Below are positions 17,911-26,473 of a stretch of DNA of 64,000 nucleotides, piece by piece. Position 1 is the stretch's first letter. Every line of letters starts with the position of its first letter. The notes beneath the pieces are model-generated. The model saw only the letters and a program-made list of their open reading frames with translations. It had not been told where the DNA came from and did not search any database. The stretch is from JAWKWH01 sp963669415 (GTDB lineage: Bacteria > Pseudomonadota > Alphaproteobacteria > Rhizobiales > Rhizobiaceae), in NCBI GenBank assembly GCA_963669415.2, contig CAXXPS010000001.1, positions 1 through 64,000 of the forward strand, read 5' to 3'. A program made the translations under genes and the position numbers.

Positions 17911-18576
17911 TCAATCTGATGAGTGTTTCAACGCCGCCGCAGCCGCGACCGGGCCGATGACGGCAAAGAACATGGAAAGCGCGGCAAGAATGAGGAACGG
18001 TGGCAGGAATGGATCGGGATCTGCGACCGCACCGCGCGTTGCGGCAACGCCGAATATCAGCACAGGTATGACCAGCGGCAGAATAATCACCGACACCAGC
18101 AATCCGCCCCTTGGCAAGGTCACTGCAAGTGCCGCACCTGCCGCGCCGATAAACGTGATCGCCGGGGTGCCGACCAGTAATGTCAGGCAGGCGGCGGCGA
18201 TGCCGAGCGGCTCGACATTCATGAATAGTCCGAGCAACGGAGTTGCGACAACCAGCGGCAGCGCGCTGATCACCCAATGAGCAGCGCATTTCACAAAAAC
18301 GGTCAGCACAAGCATTTGCCTGCTCGATGCAATAATCATCAGATCGAGCGAACCGTCGTCACGATCTGCCTGAAACAATCGATCCAGACCCAGAAGCGAA
18401 GCCAGCAGCGCTCCGATCCACAAAATGGCTGGCCCGATGCGGGCCAGAAGATTGAGATCGGGTCCGACACCAAACGGGATGACAGCAACCACGGCCAGAA
18501 AAAACAGAACCCCGACGAGTGCACCGCCGCCGGCGCGAATGCCCAACCGAATTTCGCGCAGGAACAGGTCCATCAC
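17911..18576 (-). CDS. ccmB: haem exporter permease CcmB
   Basis: The 221-residue, six-helix membrane protein of the CcmB family begins LFLREIRLGIRAGGGALVG and includes LNLLARIGPAILWIGALLAS and DDGSLDLMIIASSRQMLVL. It pairs with the CcmA ATPase in the CcmABCD complex that releases holo-CcmE. The start overlaps the ccmA stop by four bases. The 71 bases between this gene and ccmC are the only non-overlapping junction of the cluster. Confidence 0.94.
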   Translation of the reverse strand: MMDLFLREIRLGIRAGGGALVGVLFFLAVVAVIPFGVGPDLNLLARIGPAILWIGALLASLLGLDRLFQADRDDGSLDLMIIASSRQMLVLTVFVKCAAHWVISALPLVVATPLLGLFMNVEPLGIAAACLTLLVGTPAITFIGAAGAALAVTLPRGGLLVSVIILPLVIPVLIFGVAATRGAVADPDPFLPPFLILAALSMFFAVIGPVAAAAALKHSSD

Positions 18577-19178
18577 GAATGCAAGTCCAGTTTCAGTTCC
18601 TGCATGCCGTCAAGCCCCAGTGGCAGGTGGGTTGCGACAATTGCGATATCGCCATCGTCGAGATGCTCACGCAAAAGATACGACAGAACCCCTTCGGATT
18701 CAGCGTCGAGACCCGCGGTGGGTTCATCGAGCAGCCAAACCGGGCGATAATTGATCAACAGTTTGGCAATGGAAATTCTGCGGCGCTGGCCGGTGGAGAG
18801 ATAGCCGAATGGTAGGTCGGCCGTCGATTGCAGCCCGACATAGTCCAGCGCATCGTCTATTGTCATATGTGGCGGCCCGAAAAAAGCCTGCCAGAAAGAC
18901 AGGTTCTCTCTGACGCTCAGGGCGTCTTTCATCGCATTCTTGTGGCCAAGATAGTGGCAGGCATCGGCGAGATCGGTCCAACTGTCGCCGCCATCGAATT
19001 CGAGCAATCCGGCCACAGACGGCAATAGTCCGGCAACGACACGCAACAGTGTGGATTTTCCGGCTCCATTGGGACCGGTGACCAACAATCCATCGCTTTT
19101 GCCGAGTGAAAACGAGATGTCCGAAAACACCGATTCACCGGAGCGCTCGGCAGCCAGATTTTCGGCAGTGAGTTGCAT
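18573..19178 (-). CDS. ccmA: haem exporter ATPase CcmA
   Basis: The 201-residue ABC ATPase has Walker A GPNGAGKSTLLRVVAGLLP, the signature region YLSTGQRRRISIAKLLI and Walker B VWLLDEPTAGLDAESE. It powers release of holo-CcmE together with CcmB. It is the first gene of the ccmA-B-C-D-G run. In several rhizobia I recall ccmA lying close to and divergent from acnA; here about 7 kb of transporter and regulator genes separate the two. Confidence 0.95.
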   Translation of the reverse strand: MQLTAENLAAERSGESVFSDISFSLGKSDGLLVTGPNGAGKSTLLRVVAGLLPSVAGLLEFDGGDSWTDLADACHYLGHKNAMKDALSVRENLSFWQAFFGPPHMTIDDALDYVGLQSTADLPFGYLSTGQRRRISIAKLLINYRPVWLLDEPTAGLDAESEGVLSYLLREHLDDGDIAIVATHLPLGLDGMQELKLDLHS

Positions 19179-19710
19179 GGGCGGTTCCTGAGTCGAACGG
19201 AACGCCTATAGCACGGATGGCTCAATTGGCGAGACTTGTCAGTCACCTACCGTGGGTGAACGGATCATGGGTGGGGCACGGCAAACGGCATTACCGTGGG
19301 TGGTTCAGGAGCGGCAGGATGTTGGACGGGCAATCGGGCCGGCTCGGCGTATTTCTGTTGGCGCAGAAAACAATGCGAAGAACACTGGCGAGGAGTTGCA
19401 GCAACCTCCGAAAAAGCGGCTTATCCTTGTTCATGGCGGTCTTACTTATTTTCTTGAGCACGACCCCAATTCTATCGGTTGCACCTGACAGGTCAAATGG
19501 AAGCAAAACAAAATGACGTGTTTCGCTGTTACTAAAGCTATCCATTTGTGTGCTTATGACCCGTCGCAAACAGGTTTGATTCGGTCGCAGATGACGGTTC
19601 GGTGACAAACTCTTCCAGCTTTGTTAACGTTTGCAAGGTCGTCTGCCGGATTCGAGGTGATCAACCATTTGGGGCTCCGGGCTTTCATGGCGACCTAGAG
19701 GAGGGAAGCC
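19179..19710. other. 532-base intergenic region between ccmA and the BCCT gene
   Basis: No gene could be supported here. Short open frames exist on both strands, including one of 85 codons from an internal ATG on the minus strand (MDSFSNSETRHFVLLPFDLS), but none has a ribosome site, a recognisable domain or a partner. The sequence CCGTGGGTG occurs twice (near 19250 and 19293). The region must contain the divergent promoters of ccmA and the BCCT transporter, whose ATG follows a good GAGGAGG ribosome site. Confidence 0.5.
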
Positions 19711-21291
19711 ATGTCAGTTGCAGATGAAAATACCGGCCCAAAGCCGATGACCGAGTATGAACTCGGGAGCGACAATATCCGGCCATTCGGTTTGGATATT
19801 CACAATCCGGTCTTTGTTATATCGGGGGGTATCATCATCCTGTTTGTCATACTGGCGCTGTCGTTCCAGTCGGCAACAGCAGAGTTTTTTGGCTGGCTAA
19901 GGCCTTTCCTTACCAGTGAATTTGACTGGTTTCTGGTTATCTCAGTCGACATCATGCTGATATTCTGCCTGGCGTTGATTTTTCTGCCCGTCGGTTCGGT
20001 CAGAATCGGCGGCAAGGATGCCAAGCCCGACTATTCCTATTCCGGCTGGATTGCGATGATGTTTGCAGCCGGCATCGGCATCGGGCTTTTGTTCTTCGGT
20101 GTGCTGGAGCCGACCTATTATAACTTCTCTGAAGGCGGAAATGCGCGGCCTCTCAACATCGACATCAATGAGCCGGGCAACGAGTATATCGGTGTTGTTG
20201 GTACGATCCACCACTGGGGTCTGGGTGGCTGGTGCGTCTATGCCGTTGTCGGCCTGACACTGGCAATATTTGCGTACAACAAGGGCTTGCCAATGACGCT
20301 TCGCTCCGCGTTCTATCCCATATTGGGTGAACGGGTCTGGGGCTGGTGGGGTCATGCCATCGATACGCTCGCGGTCTTTGCGACACTGTTTGGATTGACC
20401 ACATCGCTTGGTCTGGGCGCGCAACAGGTTGCGGCAGGCTTGAACGAAGTCTTTGGCATTGAGACGACTCCTACAGTGACCGTTTTGCTGATCATCGGCA
20501 TCACTGCGATTGCCCTGGGTTCGGTACTGATGGGCATGGACAAGGGTGTGAAGCGACTGTCGGAAATCAACATGCTGATGGCGGTTGCCCTGTTCATATT
20601 CGTACTGTTCGTGACCGGTATCGGAACCGCAATCACCCGCTACTTCTCGGTCATGGTCGACTATGTGATATTGTTGCCGGCGCTCTCCAATCCGTTCGGA
20701 CGCGAGGACACCAGCTTCTTCCACGGTTGGACGACATTCTACTGGGCCTGGTGGATCGCCTGGTCGCCATTTGTCGGCATGTTCATCGCCCGCATCTCCA
20801 AGGGCCGCACCGTGCGCGAATTTGTGCTCTGCGCACTTATTGCACCGACGGCCGTATGTGCGCTGTGGATGTCGACTTTCGGTGGCGCGGCGATCGACAT
20901 GCTGAACGCCGGCGGAGCCGAAGTGGTCAAGGCCAACGTGATCGACAGCTATCGTCCGGAAATGGCGCTGTTCGGCTTCCTTCAGGAACTGCCACTGTAC
21001 ACCATCATCGCACCGATCGCATTGATCCTGATCGTGATCTTCTTCGTTACCTCATCGGACAGCGGATCGCTGGTGATCGACACGATCACCGCCGGTGGCA
21101 AGATGGATGCGCCTGTTGTGCAACGCGTATTCTGGTGCACGCTGGAAGGCCTTGTGGCTATCGCACTGTTGCTCGGTGGCGGACTATCTGCGCTTCAGGG
21201 TGCTGCGGTTTCAACGGGCATTCCGTTCACCATCGTTGTGCTTTTGATGTGCTACACCGTCTACAAGGCGCTGCAATCCGAACTGCGTTAA
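19711..21291 (+). CDS. BCCT family transporter (betaine/choline/carnitine type)
   Basis: The 526-residue, 12-helix secondary transporter of the BetT/BetP/OpuD family shows the glycine-rich stretch MMFAAGIGIGLLFFGVLEP, FGLTTSLGLGAQQVAAGLNE, MGMDKGVKRLSEINM and the family signature WWIAWSPFVGMFIARISKG. It should couple import of a quaternary ammonium compound such as glycine betaine or choline to sodium or proton flow. The C-terminal tail is short, ending VYKALQSELR, so it lacks the long osmosensing extension of some members. The start has GAGGAGG eight bases upstream. No bet or choline catabolic genes adjoin it. Confidence 0.93.
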   Translation: MSVADENTGPKPMTEYELGSDNIRPFGLDIHNPVFVISGGIIILFVILALSFQSATAEFFGWLRPFLTSEFDWFLVISVDIMLIFCLALIFLPVGSVRIGGKDAKPDYSYSGWIAMMFAAGIGIGLLFFGVLEPTYYNFSEGGNARPLNIDINEPGNEYIGVVGTIHHWGLGGWCVYAVVGLTLAIFAYNKGLPMTLRSAFYPILGERVWGWWGHAIDTLAVFATLFGLTTSLGLGAQQVAAGLNEVFGIETTPTVTVLLIIGITAIALGSVLMGMDKGVKRLSEINMLMAVALFIFVLFVTGIGTAITRYFSVMVDYVILLPALSNPFGREDTSFFHGWTTFYWAWWIAWSPFVGMFIARISKGRTVREFVLCALIAPTAVCALWMSTFGGAAIDMLNAGGAEVVKANVIDSYRPEMALFGFLQELPLYTIIAPIALILIVIFFVTSSDSGSLVIDTITAGGKMDAPVVQRVFWCTLEGLVAIALLLGGGLSALQGAAVSTGIPFTIVVLLMCYTVYKALQSELR

Positions 21292-21355
21292 GGGATAAAT
21301 TGGCTGAGGCGGGCCGGCGCCCGCCTCAGCTGACACAGACGACCTGGCAGCAATG

Positions 21356-22210
21356 CTACTTGCGCCGCAATACCCACAAATTTGAAATCACGAGTGCACT
21401 GAGCACGACGGCGCCACCCACGAGCGCCCAACTGCCCGGTTCCTCGCCCACCACTGCCCAGACCAGGATAGGTGCTAGGACGGATTCAAGCAGTATCAGC
21501 AACGATACCTCAGTGGAGCTGATGTAGCGCGGTCCGAGTGTCAGGAAACAGGTGGCAATGCCGATGAAGGCTCCGTGACCGAGGAAAAACATCCATTGCG
21601 AGGAGAACGCCGCCACAGGCTCCGTGAACGGCCAAACCACCAGCGCTGAAGCGAGATAGGCAATCGGTATGGCCGGCACCATGGAGATTTGCTTCAGCGG
21701 TCGTACGGCAGTGAGGGCGCCGGCATAGGCCATCGATACATAGATTGCCCACAAATCACCCTTCCACGAGGCGATTTTATTCGATCCGGAACCATATGCG
21801 ATGATTGCAAGGCCGGCGGCTACGGCGATCATGGTGATGACCACGCGTTTGGTTATTGGCTCGCCGAGAAACATTCGACTGAAAATGGCGGCAAACATTG
21901 GAATCGAGGCGAATATGAACACGACATTGGCAACGCTGGTATTGGTCACCGCCATGACAAAGCCAGGCCCGGTTGATCCCATCAGGAAGATGTAGATGGC
22001 GCCGGTCCAACCTGTGCCGAAAATGGCGCCTATACGGCCGAGGCCAGGCAAGAACAGTACGGCTACAAGTACCAGCAGTCCGGAAGTCACCCCGCGCCAG
22101 AAGGTGGTGATCAGCGGGTCAGCCTCGATCAGCCGCACGAAAAGCGAATCGGGCACAACGAACAGAACGCCAAGCGCCGTAATCACCAAGCCTTTCACGT
22201 GTGTGTTCAT
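21356..22210 (-). CDS. DMT superfamily transporter with two EamA domains
   Basis: The 284-residue, ten-helix drug/metabolite transporter carries family stretches such as SLFVRLIEADPLITTFWRG, NTSVANVVFIFASIPMFAAI and STEVSLLILLESVLAPILVW. Members export or import small metabolites or amino acids; no substrate can be inferred. It converges with the BCCT gene (about 65 bases apart) and is divergent from the MipA gene. Confidence 0.9.
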   Translation of the reverse strand: MNTHVKGLVITALGVLFVVPDSLFVRLIEADPLITTFWRGVTSGLLVLVAVLFLPGLGRIGAIFGTGWTGAIYIFLMGSTGPGFVMAVTNTSVANVVFIFASIPMFAAIFSRMFLGEPITKRVVITMIAVAAGLAIIAYGSGSNKIASWKGDLWAIYVSMAYAGALTAVRPLKQISMVPAIPIAYLASALVVWPFTEPVAAFSSQWMFFLGHGAFIGIATCFLTLGPRYISSTEVSLLILLESVLAPILVWAVVGEEPGSWALVGGAVVLSALVISNLWVLRRK

Positions 22211-22426
22211 GAGGGAGGCGGGTGGCTGATTTGAAATGGAATGTAAAGAGCGTCGAAAAACTGCCGCCCTGAGCGCAACCCTATGAACCCAATCGATTCA
22301 CAATTCAAAGACTGATCCGAAACTGCTCACGGCCCGTATGTGAACAACTGGTTTTGTATGCAGGGTTTCTTCAGATTTGCTCTATATGCCTGATTTCCAT
22401 CAACGAATTGCCAAAGTTTCAGGGAC

Positions 22427-23248
22427 ATGACAGATAACAATCGCGCTTTTTTTACACCGTTCGCAATGTTTGCCGGCGCTTTGGCGCTGTTTTTGAACCC
22501 GGACGCCGCTTTGGCGGCATCTGATGATTTGCCCGTTCCGCCAACTCAGTTCGTATTGGACTTGGGTCTTGGCGCGATGGCAAAGCCCAAGTTTCCGGGC
22601 GCAGACCGGTTCGGTGTTTCACCGTTTCCGATCATCAGGGTCAAACGGTTTTATGTTCCTGGCCTCGGGCAGGTTGTCGATGGCGAACGCAGCAATCGCG
22701 GCTTCTTTTTCTACCCATCATTTGATTTCCAGAGTTCTCGTAAAGCGTCTGATGCACCGTTTCTGACCGGAACGCGGCAGGTTGACTGGGCACTCGAACT
22801 GGGGGCAGGGACAGGCTTCCGCTACGATTGGTTCAGTGGTTTCGCGGAGTTGCGTCAGGGCATCAACGGCCACGAAGGTCAGGTAGCCGAGTTTGGGATC
22901 GACGTGACATTGAATCCAGTTGACCGCGTCGAACTGGAATTCGGACCCCGTGCGAGCTGGGCATCGGATGACTATATGGACACCTATTTTGGTGTGACCG
23001 CCGCCGAGGCTGCCGCGCCGGGTGCGGTGCTCGCGGCTTATAATCCAAGTGCCGGGTTCAAGACCGTTGGTCTTGCCGCCAGTGCCCAATATGCGTGGAC
23101 CGACAAGACCATCTTCCACCTGCGGGGTGGATGGGACCGTTTTGTTGGCGATGCGGCTGACAGCCCGATTGTACTGGCCGGCAGCCGCGATCAGTTCTCG
23201 ATCGGGCTTGGCATGAGCTACCGGTTTGCTTTCGACCTGTTTGATTGA
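22427..23248 (+). CDS. MipA/OmpV family outer membrane protein
   Basis: The 273-residue protein has a signal peptide ending around ALAASDDLPVPP and alternating beta-strand pattern through to a terminal aromatic strand (SIGLGMSYRFAFDLFD), as in outer-membrane barrels. The family pattern is visible in LDLGLGAMAKPKFPGADRFG and FPIIRVKRFYVPG. MipA was described as a scaffold for peptidoglycan enzymes in E. coli, whereas OmpV is a general porin-like protein, so the name does not settle the role. It has its own upstream region of about 215 bases and is followed by the convergent SARP-type regulator. Confidence 0.87.
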   Translation: MTDNNRAFFTPFAMFAGALALFLNPDAALAASDDLPVPPTQFVLDLGLGAMAKPKFPGADRFGVSPFPIIRVKRFYVPGLGQVVDGERSNRGFFFYPSFDFQSSRKASDAPFLTGTRQVDWALELGAGTGFRYDWFSGFAELRQGINGHEGQVAEFGIDVTLNPVDRVELEFGPRASWASDDYMDTYFGVTAAEAAAPGAVLAAYNPSAGFKTVGLAASAQYAWTDKTIFHLRGGWDRFVGDAADSPIVLAGSRDQFSIGLGMSYRFAFDLFD

Positions 23249-23318
23249 CGGGCGAACTCAATCAGTTTCCCGCAGTTCCAATCAATTAGTTCTCTATCGG
23301 GCAGGCAGGTCGACACAG

Positions 23319-25193
23319 TCACTCCGGCATCCCCGCGTCTTTCAACGCGTCGAGTAGCGCCCGCTTTCGAGCCTCGTCATTGAAAGGCAGGAATTCGAAC
23401 TCCGACACGGTCGGGTCGCGGTAATCAAGACGCATGTCTTCCAGCGCCAACGCTGCCTCATCATGATGGCCCAACCGTTCGAGCGAGGCGATCCTGATCA
23501 GATGCCCCATAAAGAATTCACGTCCCCATTCGAGTGCATTGCGCGCGTTTCTCAGCGCTTCGGAATGGTTGCCCAGGTTGAAATGGGCGAGCCCCATATA
23601 CGCAAACCGGTAAAACAGCAGTGGTGAGCCGCTTTCGTTTTGCATGACCGTTTCGGCCAATTCGAACACCTCATCGTTGCGGTTGCGAAATGCAAGGGAG
23701 GGCATGCGCAATCCGGCCGTCGCGTGCCAGTTTGTGCCGGAGCTCATCACATGATTGAACACACGATCAACTTCATCATTGCGTCCGAGCCAGGTCGATA
23801 TGATCATATTCGTGCTGTGAACCAGGGCCAAATTGGCATTGATTGCAAGCGCACTTTGCAACAGCTTGTCGGCTTCCTGATAGCGGGCAAGCCGGTCCTT
23901 GTGGTCGCTAATATGCGCGAGATGAAACTGGGCAAGCGCATGGGTTCCAATAACAAACGGATTTTTCGGGAAATGTGAATGCGCAAACTTTGCAAGTTCG
24001 GCAATCTCCTTGAGATGCGTTCTTGTTTGTTGAACGAAGAATGCTTTCCAGTACAGACTGTTCCAGGTCGCGAGAAATGCATCGGGGCGGTCAGTTTCCT
24101 GCTTGAGCTGGGCGACGAGTTGGCTGGAGTTTTGAAGGCGGGTCAGCATTTCGTAGACATGCCGACTGGTGTGTGAACCAAGTTCACCGATCCTGTCGAA
24201 AACCTCGTCGCCATGAATGATCGCCCTGTGTGTCCACGCACTTGTTCCGCCAGCAACGCTCACGATGCGTATGCTGATCCGGACATTGTCGCCGAGTTGT
24301 CGCGCGGTGCCGGTTATCATGCATTGTGCGCCAATATTGCGGGCGTGGGGCAACAGCCCTTCGGATGAACTGATTTCCGCGGCCGCTTGCGCAGGTAGAT
24401 CGATTGTCACCAGACCCAGCGAGCGCGCGCGGATGGCTATTTCATCGGCCATATCGCTGGCGATGAAGTCCGCCAGATCGCCGCCACCAAGATTTTCGAA
24501 TGGCACGATGAGAGCATTGGGATGATCGGTCTGGTCAGGAGCCGGTTCGCGGTCCTTGCGAAGTGAGTCGGCCAGCGCGCGAGATTCAGAACCCGGCTCG
24601 GCGTCCAGATCGGCCTTCAGCCGGTCGCTGAATGTTTGGAAATACGCCAGTGCCTCGGGCCGCCGGTTCAGCCGGCCCAATATGGTCATGATGTGACACA
24701 CCACTTCTTCGCTGAGTGGATCAATTTCCAGCGCTTTTAGGTAGTGTTCCAGCGCTTTTGCCTCATCTTGGCGGGCGAGGCTCTCCCCGGCCAGCAATGT
24801 CAGCCGCAGGGCCGACTGGGCACGCCGATTGTGTCGCTGCTCTTCCAGCCAGTCGTCGAAAGCTTCCGAGCCGCTGCGGAATCCTGAAAGAAGGGCTGTT
24901 TCGCTCAGATCGATCTCCAGCGCCCCCTGCTCGACCGATAGTTCATCATCGCCAATCACCACGTCCGGCCCGGTCGCCTTGCGCAATGCATGAAGCGCCT
25001 GACGCAGCGAATTGCGTGCCTGTTCATCGAAACGGTCGCCCCACAGCAATGTGGCAAGGTGTTCGCGAGAATGCGGTTTGCCGGTCAGCGCCAAGTAGAC
25101 AAGCAGCGCCTGCGCCTTCCGGTTTTTCAACTCGACCGGCTCGCCATCACGAAGAAGCTTGAACGAATCCTGTAGCGAAAGGGTCAGGGGCAA
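23319..25193 (-). CDS. SARP-type transcriptional regulator: BTAD, TolB-like and TPR domains
   Basis: The roughly 624-residue multidomain regulator has an N-terminal OmpR-like winged helix (LKNRKAQALLVYLALTGKPH), then a BTAD helical region (about residues 60-220). A domain resembling those found C-terminal to adenylate cyclases follows (LIVPFENLGGGDLADFIASD and GAQCMITGTARQLGDNVRIS), then tetratricopeptide-like helices to the end. No ATG exists in frame near the start. I prefer TTG at 25193, which has GGAAAG nine bases upstream, over the TTG at 25289. The upstream DNA holds phased repeats that could be its operator. Targets are unknown; the divergent DUF1127 gene is the obvious candidate. It has no cyclase catalytic domain. 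Confidence 0.82.
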   Translation of the reverse strand: MPLTLSLQDSFKLLRDGEPVELKNRKAQALLVYLALTGKPHSREHLATLLWGDRFDEQARNSLRQALHALRKATGPDVVIGDDELSVEQGALEIDLSETALLSGFRSGSEAFDDWLEEQRHNRRAQSALRLTLLAGESLARQDEAKALEHYLKALEIDPLSEEVVCHIMTILGRLNRRPEALAYFQTFSDRLKADLDAEPGSESRALADSLRKDREPAPDQTDHPNALIVPFENLGGGDLADFIASDMADEIAIRARSLGLVTIDLPAQAAAEISSSEGLLPHARNIGAQCMITGTARQLGDNVRISIRIVSVAGGTSAWTHRAIIHGDEVFDRIGELGSHTSRHVYEMLTRLQNSSQLVAQLKQETDRPDAFLATWNSLYWKAFFVQQTRTHLKEIAELAKFAHSHFPKNPFVIGTHALAQFHLAHISDHKDRLARYQEADKLLQSALAINANLALVHSTNMIISTWLGRNDEVDRVFNHVMSSGTNWHATAGLRMPSLAFRNRNDEVFELAETVMQNESGSPLLFYRFAYMGLAHFNLGNHSEALRNARNALEWGREFFMGHLIRIASLERLGHHDEAALALEDMRLDYRDPTVSEFEFLPFNDEARKRALLDALKDAGMPE

Positions 25194-25223
25194 TGCTGCG
25201 GGCTTTCCGTGTTTAGAGCAATA

Positions 25224-25306
25224 ATTAACAGTAGTACGGACGCAATTAACGACGAATAACGCATCAAATACAAGGCGTTTACGGAACAACGAACGGGAGA
25301 ATAACG
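25224..25306 (+). promoter_or_regulatory. four direct repeats A(A/T)TAAC(G/A) between SARP and DUF1127 genes
   Basis: Copies are ATTAACA at 25224-25230, ATTAACG at 25245-25251, AATAACG at 25255-25261 and AATAACG at 25300-25306, all on the plus strand. Starts are 21, 10 and 45 bases apart, so the first three sit on about the same helix face. SARP regulators elsewhere bind short direct repeats spaced by about one helical turn, so these may be operators for the divergent promoters. This is inferred from pattern only. Confidence 0.4.
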
Positions 25307-25358
25307 GGCGCAGGTCACCATACGGTCATTGAAACAGCGCCACGCGGAAGGTACCAAA

Positions 25359-25592
25359 ATGACCGATCTGACCCACACCCGCTACATCTCTACCAAAACC
25401 GAAATCGCTCCCGTCTACCCGAAATTCATCGCCCGGCTGAAAGCTGCCTTGAGGGCCATGACCCCGTGGTCAGACAATACGCCAATATCAGAGCGCCGCC
25501 GCCGCGATATCGGACTCGGCGAAGAATACTCATCGCGCGACAATCGCGACCGGGCCGAATCCATTGCCACATCACACGGCATTCCGCTTTGA
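25359..25592 (+). CDS. small DUF1127-like protein
   Basis: The 77-residue protein starts at ATG 25359 with GGAAGG nine bases upstream. The C-terminal half, ISERRRRDIGLGEEYSSRD, resembles the DUF1127 (YjiS-like) motif with an arginine-rich helix followed by IG(L). Some alphaproteobacterial DUF1127 proteins affect RNA metabolism or stress and phosphate responses. The N-terminal 40 residues have no known domain. It is divergent from the SARP-type regulator, from which it may be controlled. The match is short, so the family call is moderate. Confidence 0.65.
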   Translation: MTDLTHTRYISTKTEIAPVYPKFIARLKAALRAMTPWSDNTPISERRRRDIGLGEEYSSRDNRDRAESIATSHGIPL

Positions 25593-25636
25593 GCTTCACA
25601 AAAGGGATTACACCACACCCGAGTGGCGGATAGGAC

Positions 25637-25921
25637 TCAGTGTTCGTTTCCGCAATAAGCGCAGAAACTTGCCTGCGGCGTGCGCAGTGGCTTGCCACAG
25701 GTGCTGCAAGGCGGTCCGAATAATCTCAGCCACGGGAACCAGGTTGGTCGAACAGGATTTCCGGTCGAAGTTCCAACTCTGAGAATCGGTTTTGCATATT
25801 TGGTTTTTTGAGCCGGTTTGATATTTTTCCGCTCAGAATGAAATACAAAAACATATACGCGGCGATTCACAATCTTGGGCACAGTTTCCTGAGCTCGATG
25901 AATTATGTTGATGGCCGGCAT
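25637..25921 (-). CDS. possible small zinc-ribbon protein
   Basis: An open frame whose C-terminus reads PPCSTCGKPLRTPQASFCAY followed by CGNEH, two CxxC knuckles 15 residues apart as in a zinc ribbon, preceded by the basic, aromatic segment VRPTWFPWLRLF. The start is unclear: ATG at 25921 would overlap the divergent gene at 25838 by 84 bases, and no ribosome site is evident for any later start. The zinc knuckles are convincing enough to report, but whether the frame is translated as drawn is uncertain. Confidence 0.35.
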   Translation of the reverse strand: MPAINIIHRAQETVPKIVNRRVYVFVFHSERKNIKPAQKTKYAKPILRVGTSTGNPVRPTWFPWLRLFGPPCSTCGKPLRTPQASFCAYCGNEH

Positions 25922-26200
25922 GTCGTTGAGGATATTGAAGAAATTCACGCAGAAGGGCATCAGATCACGATTGATTGGCTGCAGGGCGATTTTATTCCCA
26001 AGTCCCGGTCAAACCTGCGAATTGAAAAATCCATTTCACACTATGTTGCTTCGATTGAGCAGCAGTTTGCGTCCCTGAACGTTGATGTCGGCCGATTGAC
26101 CTGCCTGAAGTTCCAGTGGCCGGTGCGTTCGCGAAAATACATGGAAGCGACGGACGATCGCGGAAAACACTACAAAATCTATGTGCGTGAAACGAAATAG
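25838..26200 (+). CDS. conserved-looking hypothetical protein
   Basis: The 120-residue soluble protein starts MKYKNIYAAIHNLGHSFLSS and includes the acidic HVVEDIEEIHAEGH segment, then a basic C-terminus. No known domain is recognised, no signal peptide and no transmembrane helix are visible. The ATG at 25838 gives the most protein-like start; an in-frame ATG at 25808 is possible. Its 5' end overlaps the possible zinc-ribbon frame on the other strand. It is followed after 273 bases by acnA. Its DNA looks more A+T-rich than acnA. Confidence 0.55.
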   Translation: MKYKNIYAAIHNLGHSFLSSMNYVDGRHVVEDIEEIHAEGHQITIDWLQGDFIPKSRSNLRIEKSISHYVASIEQQFASLNVDVGRLTCLKFQWPVRSRKYMEATDDRGKHYKIYVRETK

Positions 26201-26302
26201 CGATGCGAGATTGGCGCGGTTCATGTCGCCGGTTTCAATTTGGCTTGTCCCCCAAATGTCCCACTAGCGCTACCCAAAAATCTCCCCTATAAGCCCGGCA
26301 GA

Positions 26303-26374
26303 CATGACCAGCGGCCGGTCATGCGAACGCATTTTTGCGCCGAACCCGAGCGCTATTGTCTCCCAAACAATAGC
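26303..26374 (+). promoter_or_regulatory. two hairpins in the acnA upstream region
   Basis: CATGACC at 26303-26309 pairs with GGTCATG at 26317-26323 around a 7-base loop, and GCTATTGT at 26352-26359 pairs with ACAATAGC at 26367-26374, also around 7 bases. They lie 100 to 171 bases before the acnA start. Whether they are operators or leader-RNA structures is unknown. The remainder of the 26201-26473 gap shows no other feature. Confidence 0.35.
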
Positions 26375-26473
26375 CGGGAACCGGACAGCGGAAATGGCCG
26401 CACCCGCACCTACCGGCGTTTCCGTGCCACAGGCGTCCGTTTCCCCTTTCGGCGAACCAGACAGAGGTGGCAC

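Noticed and set aside
19942..20724. 260-codon open frame on the minus strand, His/Gln-rich
   Set aside because: It is the shadow of the BCCT transporter; the composition is that of antisense membrane-protein codons.
26240..26473. N-terminal extension of the acnA frame
   Set aside because: It adds 78 residues without family similarity, whereas ATG 26474 has a ribosome site and gives the normal length.
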